DNA of 64,000 nucleotides from SB21 sp964415295 (lineage in GTDB: Bacteria; CLD3; SB21). Under the pieces are notes generated by a model. It had not been told where the DNA came from. It saw only the letters and a list, made by a program, of their open reading frames with translations, and did not search any database. Shown piece by piece: positions 25,999 to 36,200 of the stretch (its first letter is position 1; every line of letters starts with the position of its first letter). Location: assembly GCA_964415295.1 (NCBI GenBank), contig CAYPYN010000007.1:62001-126000 (forward strand), given 5' to 3'. Position numbers and translations under genes: made by a program.

Positions 25999-27078
25999 AT
26001 GGAATCATTTATTATCCCTTCTATCGTTGTTACAGCCGTTACTTGTTACCTCATATTCAAATTCGTTCAAAGAAACAAGCCAGACCCCAAGTTCGTCAAG
26101 CTGGTCGATGACCTCCGCGACGAGATCATTAATATTAACCGCTACAATCTCGAATACCTTACCAAACACGTCCAGGAAGCCCTATCCAAAGAGACGTTGA
26201 TCAACCGCTCGGAACTCAATGAAAAGAAAAGCTTGATCGATCAGTCGTTAACAGCCGTCAAACAGGAACTTGCTCATGTTCAACAACATATATCGGCTTT
26301 CGAAAAAGACAGGGAAAATAAGTTCGGACAATTAAGTCAGCAGTTGCAGACAAATACTGAAACCACGAAACAATTGCAGGAAACCACAAACAAAATATCG
26401 TTAGCCTTATCGAATAACAAAACGAGAGGCCAGTTGGGCGAACGAATGGCGGAGGACCTGCTTCGTGCTTCCGGGTATATAGAAAACGTGAACTATGTAA
26501 AACAAAAGATGATAAAACCTCAATGCACGATACCCGATTTTTCCTTCCTTCTGCCCAATGAGAAATGGCTGCATATGGATGTCAAATTCCCCTTTACCAA
26601 CTATGCCAAATACCTTGAGGCTCCGGATAACGAGAAGCATGACTATTTGAAGCAGTTCCTGAAAGATGTGAGAAAACGTATAGCCGAATTATCGGATAGA
26701 GGCTTTGTTAACGATGAAAGCGTGGAGTGTGCGATTTTGTTTATTCCTAACGATCAGATCTTCGGCTTTATTGTTGAAAACGATCCTGAGATCGTTGATG
26801 ATGCAATCGGTCAGAAGACTGTGCTATGCTCTCCGGCGTCACTCTTTGCAATACTAGCCATCATACGTCAATCGTGCAAATGGTTTAGCCTTCCAGACTC
26901 TTTGAAACGGGTAGTTGATGTTATGTCGAAACTGGAGAGCTCGCAAGAGGAGTATGATGAAGAGCTAATCGATATAATAAAACTGACAAAAGACCTGCAC
27001 CGCAAGGTGGGTCATCTTCAAATCACCAGAAATAATATGTTAACTGTACTAGAACAAATAAAAAACATCGCTGCGTAA
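25999..27078 (+). CDS. rmuC: RmuC-family DNA recombination protein
   Basis: A 359-residue RmuC-like protein: an N-terminal membrane helix (FIIPSIVVTAVTCYLIFKF), a coiled coil (~70-140), and the RmuC nuclease-like domain (~145-330) with RGQLGERMAEDLLRASG, CTIPDFSFLLPNEKWLHMD then VKFPF, and a late CAILFIPNDQIFGFIVENDP. RmuC belongs to the PD-(D/E)xK-like nucleases and limits DNA rearrangements. It is usually chromosomal; here it sits in a mobile element beside the replication genes. A conserved D-x-K (MDVKFPF) catalytic pair is present. Confidence 0.9.
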   Translation: MESFIIPSIVVTAVTCYLIFKFVQRNKPDPKFVKLVDDLRDEIININRYNLEYLTKHVQEALSKETLINRSELNEKKSLIDQSLTAVKQELAHVQQHISAFEKDRENKFGQLSQQLQTNTETTKQLQETTNKISLALSNNKTRGQLGERMAEDLLRASGYIENVNYVKQKMIKPQCTIPDFSFLLPNEKWLHMDVKFPFTNYAKYLEAPDNEKHDYLKQFLKDVRKRIAELSDRGFVNDESVECAILFIPNDQIFGFIVENDPEIVDDAIGQKTVLCSPASLFAILAIIRQSCKWFSLPDSLKRVVDVMSKLESSQEEYDEELIDIIKLTKDLHRKVGHLQITRNNMLTVLEQIKNIAA

Positions 27079-27095
27079 GCGAAGGAGTGAAAAAA

Positions 27096-27575
27096 ATGGA
27101 TACAAAACTATATTTTGGAAAGCGTAAAGGAAAAACTTTAGAATGGTTGTTTTTCAATGATCCGGGCTATGTAGGGTGGATGATACGGGAAAAAGTTTCC
27201 AACGATTTCAGTCCGAAACTCCGCGAAAGATTTGAAATGTTGGTTCAGAGAGCCTCTCATTTAAAACTACCTGGAACTTGCAGCAATTGCCATAAGATGT
27301 CCATAACAAAAATGGCGTTGAATTGGCACATTCAAGGCGGTGTGAGTCATGTTGATTTACTATGTGATTCATGTAAACCTTTCGAGAGTCGTTTTTATGA
27401 TGCTTTCAATCCGACATTGCTAATAGTAGGTCTCGTAAAGGGGTCAGACAAGCTGAGTCAGACGATCATATTGGATCATATCAAACGGGCATACTTCACC
27501 AGTACGTCTCATAGGCTAACACAAAAACGTCTTGAAGAGTTTTTTGATGATCCGAATAATTTTGCGATTTTCTAA
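27096..27575 (+). CDS. Small zinc-binding protein with exodeoxyribonuclease X C-terminal-like motif
   Basis: A 159-residue protein. The start LYFGKRKGKTLEWLFFNDPG then YVGWMI is the short motif seen at the C-terminus of exodeoxyribonuclease X and in related small proteins. Two CxxC pairs (CSNCHK and LCDSCK) form a probable zinc site in the middle. The start at 27096 is chosen because AAGGAG lies nine bases upstream. It follows rmuC by 17 bases and ends at a terminator, closing the DNA-metabolism module. The function is unknown, perhaps DNA-repair related. Confidence 0.7.
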   Translation: MDTKLYFGKRKGKTLEWLFFNDPGYVGWMIREKVSNDFSPKLRERFEMLVQRASHLKLPGTCSNCHKMSITKMALNWHIQGGVSHVDLLCDSCKPFESRFYDAFNPTLLIVGLVKGSDKLSQTIILDHIKRAYFTSTSHRLTQKRLEEFFDDPNNFAIF

Positions 27576-27580
27576 GATCA

Positions 27581-27605
27581 AAGACGCTGTTCAGTCGTCT
27601 TTTTA
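27581..27605 (+). terminator. Rho-independent terminator
   Basis: AAGACG/CGTCTT stem with T5, after the zinc-binding protein. It separates the replication module from the cargo. Confidence 0.75.
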
Positions 27606-27707
27606 TGCTTTAAACTATTTGAAGTTCAATTTTCAAATCCATTCCTCCACAGCGCCAGTTGAAAGAAAAAAACATTGTGATATCTTAACCAGACCTGACC
27701 AAGATTG

Positions 27708-27736
27708 TTGACTTTTGGGGTCAAGCTAAATATATT
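27708..27736 (+). promoter_or_regulatory. Sigma-70-type promoter at the head of the cargo block
   Basis: TTGACT at 27708-27713 and TATATT at 27731-27736 with a 17-base spacer. It lies in the ~200-base gap between the terminator and the first cargo gene, so it is the likely main promoter of the envelope cluster. Confidence 0.7.
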
Positions 27737-27781
27737 TGTTGCACAATTCTAAGAAAGGGGGCACGATTTTAAAAAAAAGAT

Positions 27782-27895
27782 ATGAACCATTCTCCATGGG
27801 AAACAATTGGAAAAAGTGAAGGTATCAACAAATTACTCAACAAAAATTGTCGATTCTCATTCTTGGAATCAGACAATGGGGACTGGATTGACTAA
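27782..27895 (+). CDS. Possible 37-residue leader protein
   Basis: ATG at 27782 opens MNHSPWETIGKSEGINKLLN and ends GDWID; its TAA overlaps the ATG of the FISUMP gene as TAATG, suggesting translational coupling. The AAAGGGGG site is about 20 bases upstream, which is long. It may be real or chance. Confidence 0.35.
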   Translation: MNHSPWETIGKSEGINKLLNKNCRFSFLESDNGDWID

Positions 27896-29625
27896 TGGCT
27901 TCAGATTTCACACTAAAGGATCCTCGGGATGGCAGCATATATTCGGTATTCCGTATAGGGGATGACGTTTGGATGGCGGAAAATCTCAACTACATGTTTG
28001 CACAGAATTCATGGTGCTATAACAATGATGCAAAACACAGCCAAAAGCAAGGAAGACTTTATGATTGGCAGGCGGCTATTTCGGCTCCCCCTCCTGGTTG
28101 GCATGTTCCCTCAAAATTAGAGTTCGAAACACTATTGAAAGAATTTGAAGGAGATGCCAATTTTCAACGGGAAAAGTTTATTCTTGGAGGATGGCGTGAC
28201 GAATATGGTAATTTCTATGACATCGGAAGAAACGGCTATTTTTGGTCTTCCACAGAGATAGACAGCGATTCCGCATGGCATCTTGATCTGCATTTTGATG
28301 GTTGTAAATCCGGGATCTATTATGGAAGCAAGCAGTACGGATGTTCCGTAGTATGTGTGAAAGACAAGTCAAAATCAATAAAACCAGCAATAGTAAGACC
28401 CAGTCAAAAAAAGACATACGACATTCCCGCGGTTGAGAGCCAGACTCCAATTCCTGATAATTCTACTCAAGATATTAAAGTATTCGAAGAACATACAACT
28501 GATAAAAGAAGTTTCCGGAAGATTTTTTTTGTTCTTGTTTTTGTATTAGTCATAGTCATTGCAGCTATTAGAGCGGGTTCCAATAAAGACGCAAACAATG
28601 GAAAATCAATAGTAACTAGTATGGAAAACGAGATTTGGACCACATCCGACAATTTGGCCCTGAGAGAACTGTACTCATATTTCATCAAATATCACTTTTT
28701 TAATGAGCAGACGAAGAATTTAAAAGATTACATGAGCGGTTATGCCGACTCGGTGAATCATAACTCAAACCAGAAGGTTACGAGAGAAAATATTGAAGAA
28801 GAAAAGAGAAAATTCTTTAAGAAATGGGATAGTCTGAGCTATGACATTGATTTAGAATCGCTTAACGTTGCGCTAAACTCTGAAGGAACTCGTGTACGTG
28901 TACGGTTCAACAACTCCTTCAGACTGTTGAATGCCCTGGAAGGTAAACTAGGAACTGCGTCAAATGATTGGATTCTGATAAACGATACTGGACCTTTAAG
29001 GATAGTGTCTGAAAACCAAAAAATATTGAAGACTCAAGATATCTTGGTCAAGTTGTCAAAAGAAAATGAGGACGGCACAAACAGAACTTCCAATAATGCC
29101 ATTTTCAGGGATAGTAGAGATGGAAAGATGTACAAAACGGTAAGAATTGGCAATCAGACTTGGATGTCAGAGAATCTTAACTATGATGTTGGAGAGGGAT
29201 GTTATTGTTACGATAACAATGCAGCTAACTGTGAAATTTACGGGAAGTTGTATACATGGGACGCTGCATTGAAGGCAGTTCCACCTGGGTGGCATTTGCC
29301 TAGCGACGCTGATTGGGAAGAATTGGTTAATTATTGTGGTGGTCAAATCACCGCTGCTTCACGAATGAAGAAAGGTGGGTTACCACACTGGTCTCCGGGT
29401 CCAACAAGCTCAATACGCGAGACCGGTTTTAATGCAGTTCCTGGAGGGTATCGGAATGCTAATGGAATTTTTGGCACTGTTGGTTACAATGGATATTGGT
29501 GGTCATCTACAGCAGCTGGAAATGGTTCTGCTTGGTCCAGAGGTATGTATGATTTTTACGAAAAGGTCAGTCGAATTCAATGCGGTACGAATGAGGGCCT
29601 TTCAGTTCGATGCATAAGAGACTGA
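27895..29625 (+). CDS. Membrane protein with two FISUMP domains flanking a transmembrane helix
   Basis: A 576-residue protein. Residues 4-157 are one FISUMP domain (FTLKDPRDGSIYSVFRIGDD then WMAENLNY, RLYDWQAA, PPGWHVPS, FWSSTE, GCSVVCVKD). A single membrane helix follows (~209-226, FVLVFVLVIVIAAIRAG), then an NTF2-like/unknown domain (~235-385), then a second FISUMP (~402-576: DGKMYKTVRIGNQTWMSENL, KLYTWDAA, PPGWHLPS, YWWSST, LSVRCIRD). There is no signal peptide, so the first copy should be cytoplasmic and the second outside. Only the second has the paired cysteines (CYCYDNNAANC), fitting an oxidising compartment. FISUMP domains are abundant in Fibrobacter surface proteins. It is the first large gene of the cargo. 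Confidence 0.85.
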   Translation: MASDFTLKDPRDGSIYSVFRIGDDVWMAENLNYMFAQNSWCYNNDAKHSQKQGRLYDWQAAISAPPPGWHVPSKLEFETLLKEFEGDANFQREKFILGGWRDEYGNFYDIGRNGYFWSSTEIDSDSAWHLDLHFDGCKSGIYYGSKQYGCSVVCVKDKSKSIKPAIVRPSQKKTYDIPAVESQTPIPDNSTQDIKVFEEHTTDKRSFRKIFFVLVFVLVIVIAAIRAGSNKDANNGKSIVTSMENEIWTTSDNLALRELYSYFIKYHFFNEQTKNLKDYMSGYADSVNHNSNQKVTRENIEEEKRKFFKKWDSLSYDIDLESLNVALNSEGTRVRVRFNNSFRLLNALEGKLGTASNDWILINDTGPLRIVSENQKILKTQDILVKLSKENEDGTNRTSNNAIFRDSRDGKMYKTVRIGNQTWMSENLNYDVGEGCYCYDNNAANCEIYGKLYTWDAALKAVPPGWHLPSDADWEELVNYCGGQITAASRMKKGGLPHWSPGPTSSIRETGFNAVPGGYRNANGIFGTVGYNGYWWSSTAAGNGSAWSRGMYDFYEKVSRIQCGTNEGLSVRCIRD

Positions 29626-29856
29626 TATTTGATTTAGGAGATACTGATAGGAACTAGCAACAATTGAGCTGGAAAAAATGTTATTGCTAACTTGATAAGT
29701 TTTTAATATACTTTTATGAGTTATTTCATTTCAGGATTTTAGATTTGAGTCTTCGAAGCCATTCCCGAATTAGAAATTCTCATTACGTTTCTCAAAAAAG
29801 GAGCTCATGTTGTATAAATAGCTATTTTTAATACTTTATCAAATTCTTGAGGCGAT

Positions 29857-31146
29857 ATGGATACTTCCTATTCTTTATCAAGAGTCATCAGATTTCTAAT
29901 ACTGCTCTTGTTTTTTTTACTTCAATTTTCCTGCTCTAGTTCCTGCATTGATTCGAATACTCCTCCCGGATATCAATCTATGGTTGATAAATTCAATACT
30001 TCGAAACCCAAAACTAATCAAATCTCGCCAACACAATCTTTTAAAGGCATTGTCACGTATTTTGATGTGTCAGGATCTATGGTGACTTTTGCCAGAGATA
30101 TGGAATATACAACCCTCTTGTCCAAATACCTTTTTACAATCAATTCATTATTTATTGACAAGAACAGACCATTGATTGCGTTTGGTGATAAGTTGCAAAC
30201 GCTGACGAATAACGAAGTGCTCAATTATCTGAACAATACTACGAACTATAAGGGGAATACGGATATTGCAGCCGTGATCCACGGGTTCAGATCGGATACA
30301 CTTCTTCAAGACCATATTCAGGTGATCATTACCGACGGCATTCCCATGCTCGATTTGAAACCCGATATGCATAAGATGATCGAGGAAATTTCTCATTGGA
30401 TTGACGAAGGCAAAGATTTCACTCTTATTGGTGTGCAGACCAAGAAGAAAAACAACTTCTACTTTCTGGTTTTTGGGAACCGCATTCATTTGCAGTCTTA
30501 TACCGAAAAGTTAAAAAGGGATCTACTCAGTATTGAAGGGGTCAGATTTGAGACCATTCTTGTGCCGGGGTCCAGGTATACGGAGTCATTGGTAACCACT
30601 GTAACAATTCACCCCAAAAGCAGGGGTTTGCTTGTGCCCATTGAGGATTTTCCCAAATCCGACCAAAATTATCGAGGATTCCGTTTTTCATCCAGAGACA
30701 AAGCTCTACTGCATATAAACTCAAGGGCTGCGTTTTATGGGGGTTTCAATAAATTGTATTACGTCTTGAAAGATCCCGGATCAGTATTGCTCAACTCAGA
30801 ATATTATTCTGTCATAGACAATAAAGATGGTTTGGTAAGAGAATCGGGCGAATCGGTAAAATTGGAAAGATGTTCGATAGATTCGTCTCTGGATTCTGTT
30901 CATGTGGAAAGTGACATTCTCATTCTTCCTCCGAATGGAAGTGAATTGAGCATCTATCGTGTTTGTATTTATGCAAAGCCGGAATTTATTCTGCCGGATT
31001 GGCTCAATGAATGGTCGTCGGATGGTCCTCAGCAAATCAAGGGTAAGACGCCGTATTTGAAGGATTTTGTTGAAAGGCTTATCGACCTTAGCCGCGAAAA
31101 AAATAAACCCTGTATCAGTGAGGTATATATTGCTCTGAGTAACTAG
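29857..31146 (+). CDS. VWA-domain lipoprotein
   Basis: A 429-residue lipoprotein (FLILLLFFLLQFSC, lipobox Cys26) with a von Willebrand A domain (~63-235). The full metal-ion-dependent adhesion site is visible: DVSGS at residues 70-74, the Thr in NTDIAAVIHGF and the Asp in QVIITDGIPM. The C-terminal ~190 residues are beta-rich and unassigned. A weak GAGGCG site precedes the ATG. It would sit on the outer side of the inner membrane or on the outer membrane, where it could bind the extracytoplasmic parts of the other cargo proteins through a metal ion. The next gene starts 24 bases downstream. Confidence 0.85.
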   Translation: MDTSYSLSRVIRFLILLLFFLLQFSCSSSCIDSNTPPGYQSMVDKFNTSKPKTNQISPTQSFKGIVTYFDVSGSMVTFARDMEYTTLLSKYLFTINSLFIDKNRPLIAFGDKLQTLTNNEVLNYLNNTTNYKGNTDIAAVIHGFRSDTLLQDHIQVIITDGIPMLDLKPDMHKMIEEISHWIDEGKDFTLIGVQTKKKNNFYFLVFGNRIHLQSYTEKLKRDLLSIEGVRFETILVPGSRYTESLVTTVTIHPKSRGLLVPIEDFPKSDQNYRGFRFSSRDKALLHINSRAAFYGGFNKLYYVLKDPGSVLLNSEYYSVIDNKDGLVRESGESVKLERCSIDSSLDSVHVESDILILPPNGSELSIYRVCIYAKPEFILPDWLNEWSSDGPQQIKGKTPYLKDFVERLIDLSREKNKPCISEVYIALSN

Positions 31147-31169
31147 ATCCATCACTAAAGGACAGCGCC

Positions 31170-31619
31170 ATGTTCACCATATTCATTTCAATTTTGGCTA
31201 AAACGCCTCAGTATCCTTTTAATTATGACCCTTCCGTTTGGATCCACTTCCTTTGGTGGACAGTACTGTGGGCGGCCCTCATCGTTCCATTGATATTCTG
31301 GATATCCATGTTCTTGTTTGTAAAACTTAAACCGCCAAAGGACATCGGACAAAATTATCGTCCCTTTATCGGCTGGGCTGTGTTTGGTTTCTTAGGCTGC
31401 TGTGGGGCGGGTATATTGATCTATGTTTTTTGTGTTCAGCTGCCAACTCGCGATTTTCCGTGCCTGCCGGAGTATCTTGGAAATGAATCCGGTTTGCAGA
31501 CCACTGTTGCCACATACAGGGTGATCTTTTCGATCTTTGACTTCCTGTTCAGTTATTGGCTCATATCGTGGATAAGACCGATCTATGCAAAGCATGTAAT
31601 TCCGCCACGTCCGTGGTAA
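31170..31619 (+). CDS. Small polytopic membrane protein
   Basis: A 149-residue protein with three strong membrane helices (about 27-52 FLWWTVLWAALIVPLIFWIS, 66-90 FIGWAVFGFLGCCGAGILIY, 118-140 IFSIFDFLFSYWLISWI). AAAGGACAG precedes the ATG. It lies between the VWA lipoprotein and the tubulin-like gene with 23-base gaps on both sides, so it is in the same operon. The family is not recognised; it could be the membrane anchor for the cytoplasmic tubulin-like protein. Confidence 0.75.
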   Translation: MFTIFISILAKTPQYPFNYDPSVWIHFLWWTVLWAALIVPLIFWISMFLFVKLKPPKDIGQNYRPFIGWAVFGFLGCCGAGILIYVFCVQLPTRDFPCLPEYLGNESGLQTTVATYRVIFSIFDFLFSYWLISWIRPIYAKHVIPPRPW

Positions 31620-31642
31620 AATATTAAATTTGGAGTCGTTTT

Positions 31643-33238
31643 ATGAACATCTTTGTTGGTATTGGCGGCAGAGGAATTCAGATATTGGAGTCCTTTATTT
31701 ACCTGTGCAGTTGTGGACTCGGACCGAATGAGGAGGTGTATGCCCTAGTCATCGATGCGGACGAGACTTCTGGAAATCTTAATCGAACAAGGAGCCTACT
31801 TGCAGAATATCAGAGTATCCGCAAAATGGGATTGGGACGTAATACTGAAATATTCAAGACCAACCTTATCCTCCTTAACGACGAAAAGAATGATCTCTCA
31901 CTTCTGTGGACCCCTTGGAAGAAGATTAAGAGATTGATAGAAGATTCGGGCGAAAGAGTCTCCAATTTAGACTTACAGTCGATCCTTGGCTACAATCTAA
32001 TGGTAAAGGATGATAAAGATATTTGTGATCTCTTTTTTACAAAGAATGAATTAGAAACCGAACTTTCAAAGGGATTTCGAGGACGTCCTTCGATAGGCTC
32101 GGCTGTGTTTGCATCGATCGATTATGAAAAGGAACAAGATGCAAAGGGCAATAAAGATCAAATAAGCAACCTGCTTGATAAGATCAAGGGTAAGATACCA
32201 AACGAACAAGTGAAACTTTTTGTCTGCGGATCCATATTTGGTGGGACTGGGGCATCCGGAGTTCCAAATATCCCGAAAATATTGAAATCAGTCCCAGATA
32301 TAGAAAACAACAGAAAAAATTTGTTCGTAGGCGGCATGTTGGTGCTTCCCTATTTTTCTTTTCCCCCCGCTCCGGCCGACGTGAAGAATAGAAATGAACT
32401 ATATGCCGATAGTAATATGTTTATCGCAAACACGAAAGCTTCTTTGATGAACTATGATAACTTCGTTAAGAATGTTTTCGATAAGGTATACGTAATTGGA
32501 GAATGTTATAATAGTTTCAATGTTGGTAAATTCGGACTAGGTGCAGCCGAGCAGATTAATCCTCCACATTATATCGAACTGATTTCAGGCTTGTCAGTAA
32601 CCGATTTCTTTGTAACACCACAAAGCAAGAAAGACAATACAACTAACCCCTACTATTTTTGTGGTCGAAAAGACCCTTCAAGGATAACCTTTGACGACTT
32701 ACCCGGCAATTCATTGTACACAAACAATGATATCAAGCAACGACTTGCGGTGATGGGTGTCCTGGGACAAGCTTTTCTTTACTACAAGAAAGGTACCCAG
32801 AATTTTTCAGAGTTTCCCTTGTTTGGAGTTACAAAGAACATCAAGAAGAAGTTGTTATCTCTAAAATCTAATTGGACAATAGCGGCCGGCGATAAGGACA
32901 TTGATCTCGTTGAATCGTTTTTCAAAAAAGACATCAAGAATATTCGCCAGTTAGGGTGGTTTGAATTCTTATACTATCTGCAAAATCTCGACGCTCCTAA
33001 AGTGGAATTGTTCAATCAAGGGGTGATCAGCCAGCCGGATAATGTTTCGTCTTTCAGTTCAGTTCTTTACGAACATGGAAATGTCCAGCAATCTGAATTC
33101 GCTGACTTTCTTGGTACTATGGAGCAATCTCGTGTAATTGATGCTGATTCCAACAATGATGTCGGACTTCTGGTTAGTGTTTTCTATGAATCCGCTAAAG
33201 AACATGCTGCAAGAAATTTTGATTTTAAAAAAACGTGA
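31643..33238 (+). CDS. Tubulin/FtsZ-superfamily protein
   Basis: A 531-residue cytoplasmic protein with no signal peptide or membrane helix. It opens MNIFVGIGGRGIQILESFIY, the N-terminal glycine-rich loop of Tubulin_2-type proteins, and has the tubulin signature FGGTGASGVPN at residues ~199-209 preceded by a beta strand (VKLFVCGSI). RGRPSIGSAVFAS (~146-159) also fits the tubulin-like families. It is longer than FtsZ and lacks the FtsZ C-terminal tail. Distant tubulin-like families near VWA genes have been described in bacteria and archaea and proposed to remodel membranes. It is embedded in the VWA/Hsp70 operon. It probably binds GTP; polymerisation is an inference. Confidence 0.8.
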   Translation: MNIFVGIGGRGIQILESFIYLCSCGLGPNEEVYALVIDADETSGNLNRTRSLLAEYQSIRKMGLGRNTEIFKTNLILLNDEKNDLSLLWTPWKKIKRLIEDSGERVSNLDLQSILGYNLMVKDDKDICDLFFTKNELETELSKGFRGRPSIGSAVFASIDYEKEQDAKGNKDQISNLLDKIKGKIPNEQVKLFVCGSIFGGTGASGVPNIPKILKSVPDIENNRKNLFVGGMLVLPYFSFPPAPADVKNRNELYADSNMFIANTKASLMNYDNFVKNVFDKVYVIGECYNSFNVGKFGLGAAEQINPPHYIELISGLSVTDFFVTPQSKKDNTTNPYYFCGRKDPSRITFDDLPGNSLYTNNDIKQRLAVMGVLGQAFLYYKKGTQNFSEFPLFGVTKNIKKKLLSLKSNWTIAAGDKDIDLVESFFKKDIKNIRQLGWFEFLYYLQNLDAPKVELFNQGVISQPDNVSSFSSVLYEHGNVQQSEFADFLGTMEQSRVIDADSNNDVGLLVSVFYESAKEHAARNFDFKKT

Positions 33239-33262
33239 CAATTTATAATTGGAGAAACAACT

Positions 33263-36200
33263 ATGGATCAAAAAGTTTTTCTACCCAAGTTGAGAGATGA
33301 GGGCAATAAAACGGAACTGGAGACAAGTCCCGGTGCATGGAATTCATTCAAGACATCGGGTGACCTGAGTTACATCGGTGAGGACATCGAGTTGGCTCAT
33401 GAACAAATGGAGCATTTCAAAATTGAGTCGATTCCCTCTGTCTGGGCGCAGCCCTATCTTTTTGGCAAAATGCTGTTTTCTGACAAACCCGATCAGCCAC
33501 ATCCTGCGCGAAACTCCATTTTGAATGAGTGGAAAGGCTTACTTAGTGCTATATGTTTCTGGGATGTTTTAAATCTAAACATCGAAAGTTCGCATGTATT
33601 GGTTTCTAGTAAAGCGAAACAGAACAAGCGCCTATTTCAGATCTTACATGTTCTTCAATTTGCAGATCCGAATAGTCAGTTCGGAGATGACGTATACACT
33701 TTCAAATTGAACAATAAGGTGATTGGCGCTTTTTCAAGATTCAGCCTGGTATTTACGCCAAAAGAATACAAGCTATCTTATTCCGATGGCATTCCTTGGA
33801 TTACACCATCGGGTCGGTTTGATGACCCCACAAAATCTGAGTATAAGATGTCCGAGGGGGACAAGAAAAGACTATTGTCTTGGATAGATAACACCATCGA
33901 AAGACTCAGGCAGAACAATATTCGTAACACGATGGCGATAATACAATTACTTAACGAATGGAAAGGATCGAAAGAATTTAGCGGTATTCAACCTTCCAAT
34001 GCTTCCTTTGAATCAATTAAAGAAGTTCCAATACTGCAGAAAATTCAAATTCCAATAGCCAGAGACAAGGTGTTTACTCGTAAACTGGGAAAATTCCAAA
34101 ACAGACTAATTCCCGGATGCCTTGTCGCAGGGGAAGATTCATTTATTTACCCAGTAGATCTGAAATACTTGAATGAAAAAAATGCAACCTTTGAAAGTGC
34201 GAGCATCGCCAAAGAGAAAAATGAAGACAATTTTGCGGTAGAAGTGAAGCTAAAGGTGCAAGACCAGCCCATGGAGTTTTCCAAGAAATACTCAGCAAGC
34301 GATATTATAAGTTACGAAAGAACGCCTCTTCTGGATATTTGGCCGGCTTACAAAGATCCATCCTGGAATCAATATTTTGTTCTTTTCCGTCATATCGGGA
34401 TTCCTAAATTGCAGATTGATCTTGTAACGCAAAAGACACGTGAAGAGAGAGAGGCCAATGTCTTTGTGTATACAACGAATATTTATCCGGATCAGATTTT
34501 ATTGAAAGACATCGCTGATTCGACGTCTATGGGATTCATCAGATGCGACAACAAATCGCAATATGAATTCAAAGCTGGTAACCAAACTTACAACGTAGCG
34601 ATTGACTTTGGGACCTCCTTTACAAATGTCTTCTTGCGCGAAAAAGAAGAGAATAAGAGTTATGCTTGCCACATAAAAGTTGGATCCATGTTACCTGGTT
34701 CCGACAAAACAGACTTCTTGGTACGTATGCAACACTTTTTGTGCAGTCCGGATTCTGTTGCAAAAGCTAACAGTGGCGGTTATGAGTTTGATGTAAAATT
34801 TCCCATTTCAACAGCGTTGCTTTACAAAAAGAATGGTGATGATGTCAAGAGTTCTGAGCCTTTCATAAATTCAGTAATACCGTTCTTCCAAATGGACAGT
34901 ATCGATGAGGTCTTTGCTAAGATGCTTGCCGAGGAAATTAGATCTGATTTGAAGTGGAATACCCAAAGTGATGGAAAGAGAGGCACGCTGCTCTTTCTTA
35001 AACAAATCGTAATGATGATTTGTGCTCATTTGAAATTTGAAAGAGGAGCGAAAGAAGTCAATTTCCATTGGAGCTACCCCAAATCATTTAGCGAACCGCT
35101 TTTAAGAAATTACACTGAAAATTGGAGTAACATTCTAACAAAAGTGGGGAAAGAGACGGGACTAACGCTGACTTCAAATTTGGTCGACAAAGATACCGTT
35201 AAGAAAGTGAAAGACGCGTATCAGCTTGATATGCCAATGACATTTCCGATAGACGAAAGTATTGCCAGCGCTATGTACTGCATAAACGAGGTGGGAGGAT
35301 TTGCCGGCACGGCTCAAGGCTCATATGCAGTTTCAGTTGATGTTGGCGGGGGATCAACAGATGTTGTAATATGGGAAACTCCTATAGGAAAAAATAATGA
35401 AACCAAAGTCAAGGCGAGTTTTTCTGTGGAATTTGCCGGACGTGATATTTTTGATAATCTTGTGAAGACTGATGGCTCATTTTGCGCATGGTTGGTTGAT
35501 GTTGCCCAAGTAGGAGACAACGAAACAAGCAGAAGGGATATCTCCGCAAAGATTAAAAAAATAATTGAAAAAACGCCGGAAACGGAAAGAGGGAACCTGG
35601 TTAGCTCCATCATGAAAATGTCTGAGGAAAAAATATGGAACTATTTTAATGAGTCTTACATTGGAGGGGGAGATCGAAAGGTTAATTTTCTCAGATCGGC
35701 AATTTTTCTTTTTTATTCGGGCTTATACTATCACATCGGGCAGTACTTTAGGAATGATACCGAACTCCAGAGTGTCAAATTCCATATTGGTGGAAACGGA
35801 TCCAAGCTTTTGAACCTTCTAAGCAAAGACCAGTCAAGATACGCTCCTTTTCTACAAAAAGCATTCGCGCTGGGCGCAAACAATCCGAAGCTGTATAAAG
35901 AGAATATGATGAAGATAAGTTCCGAAATCTCAAAAATGCCGAAGTCTGAAGTATGTTATGGCTCTTTGGCTAAAGATAATCAGAAATCGTCATCTATTGT
36001 TTCAAACGCAATTTTGAAAATCGCCGAAAATAAAGAAGAAAATAAGGGGCCAAAGAAATTTCTAGATGCCCGTACAGCGGCTTCTCCCGCAAAGAATATG
36101 AAAGAATCCATTGTAGGTTTGGATGGTTTTTCTGTTGGTTTCGAAGCTCTGCAAATCGAGAGTGAGATTAACTTTGAGACTGCAAACAAGTGGACATTTC

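Noticed and set aside
31643..33238. FtsZ, the cell division protein
   Set aside because: Signature motif fits the superfamily, but the length, the lack of the C-terminal FtsZ tail and the VWA/Hsp70 context do not fit ftsZ.
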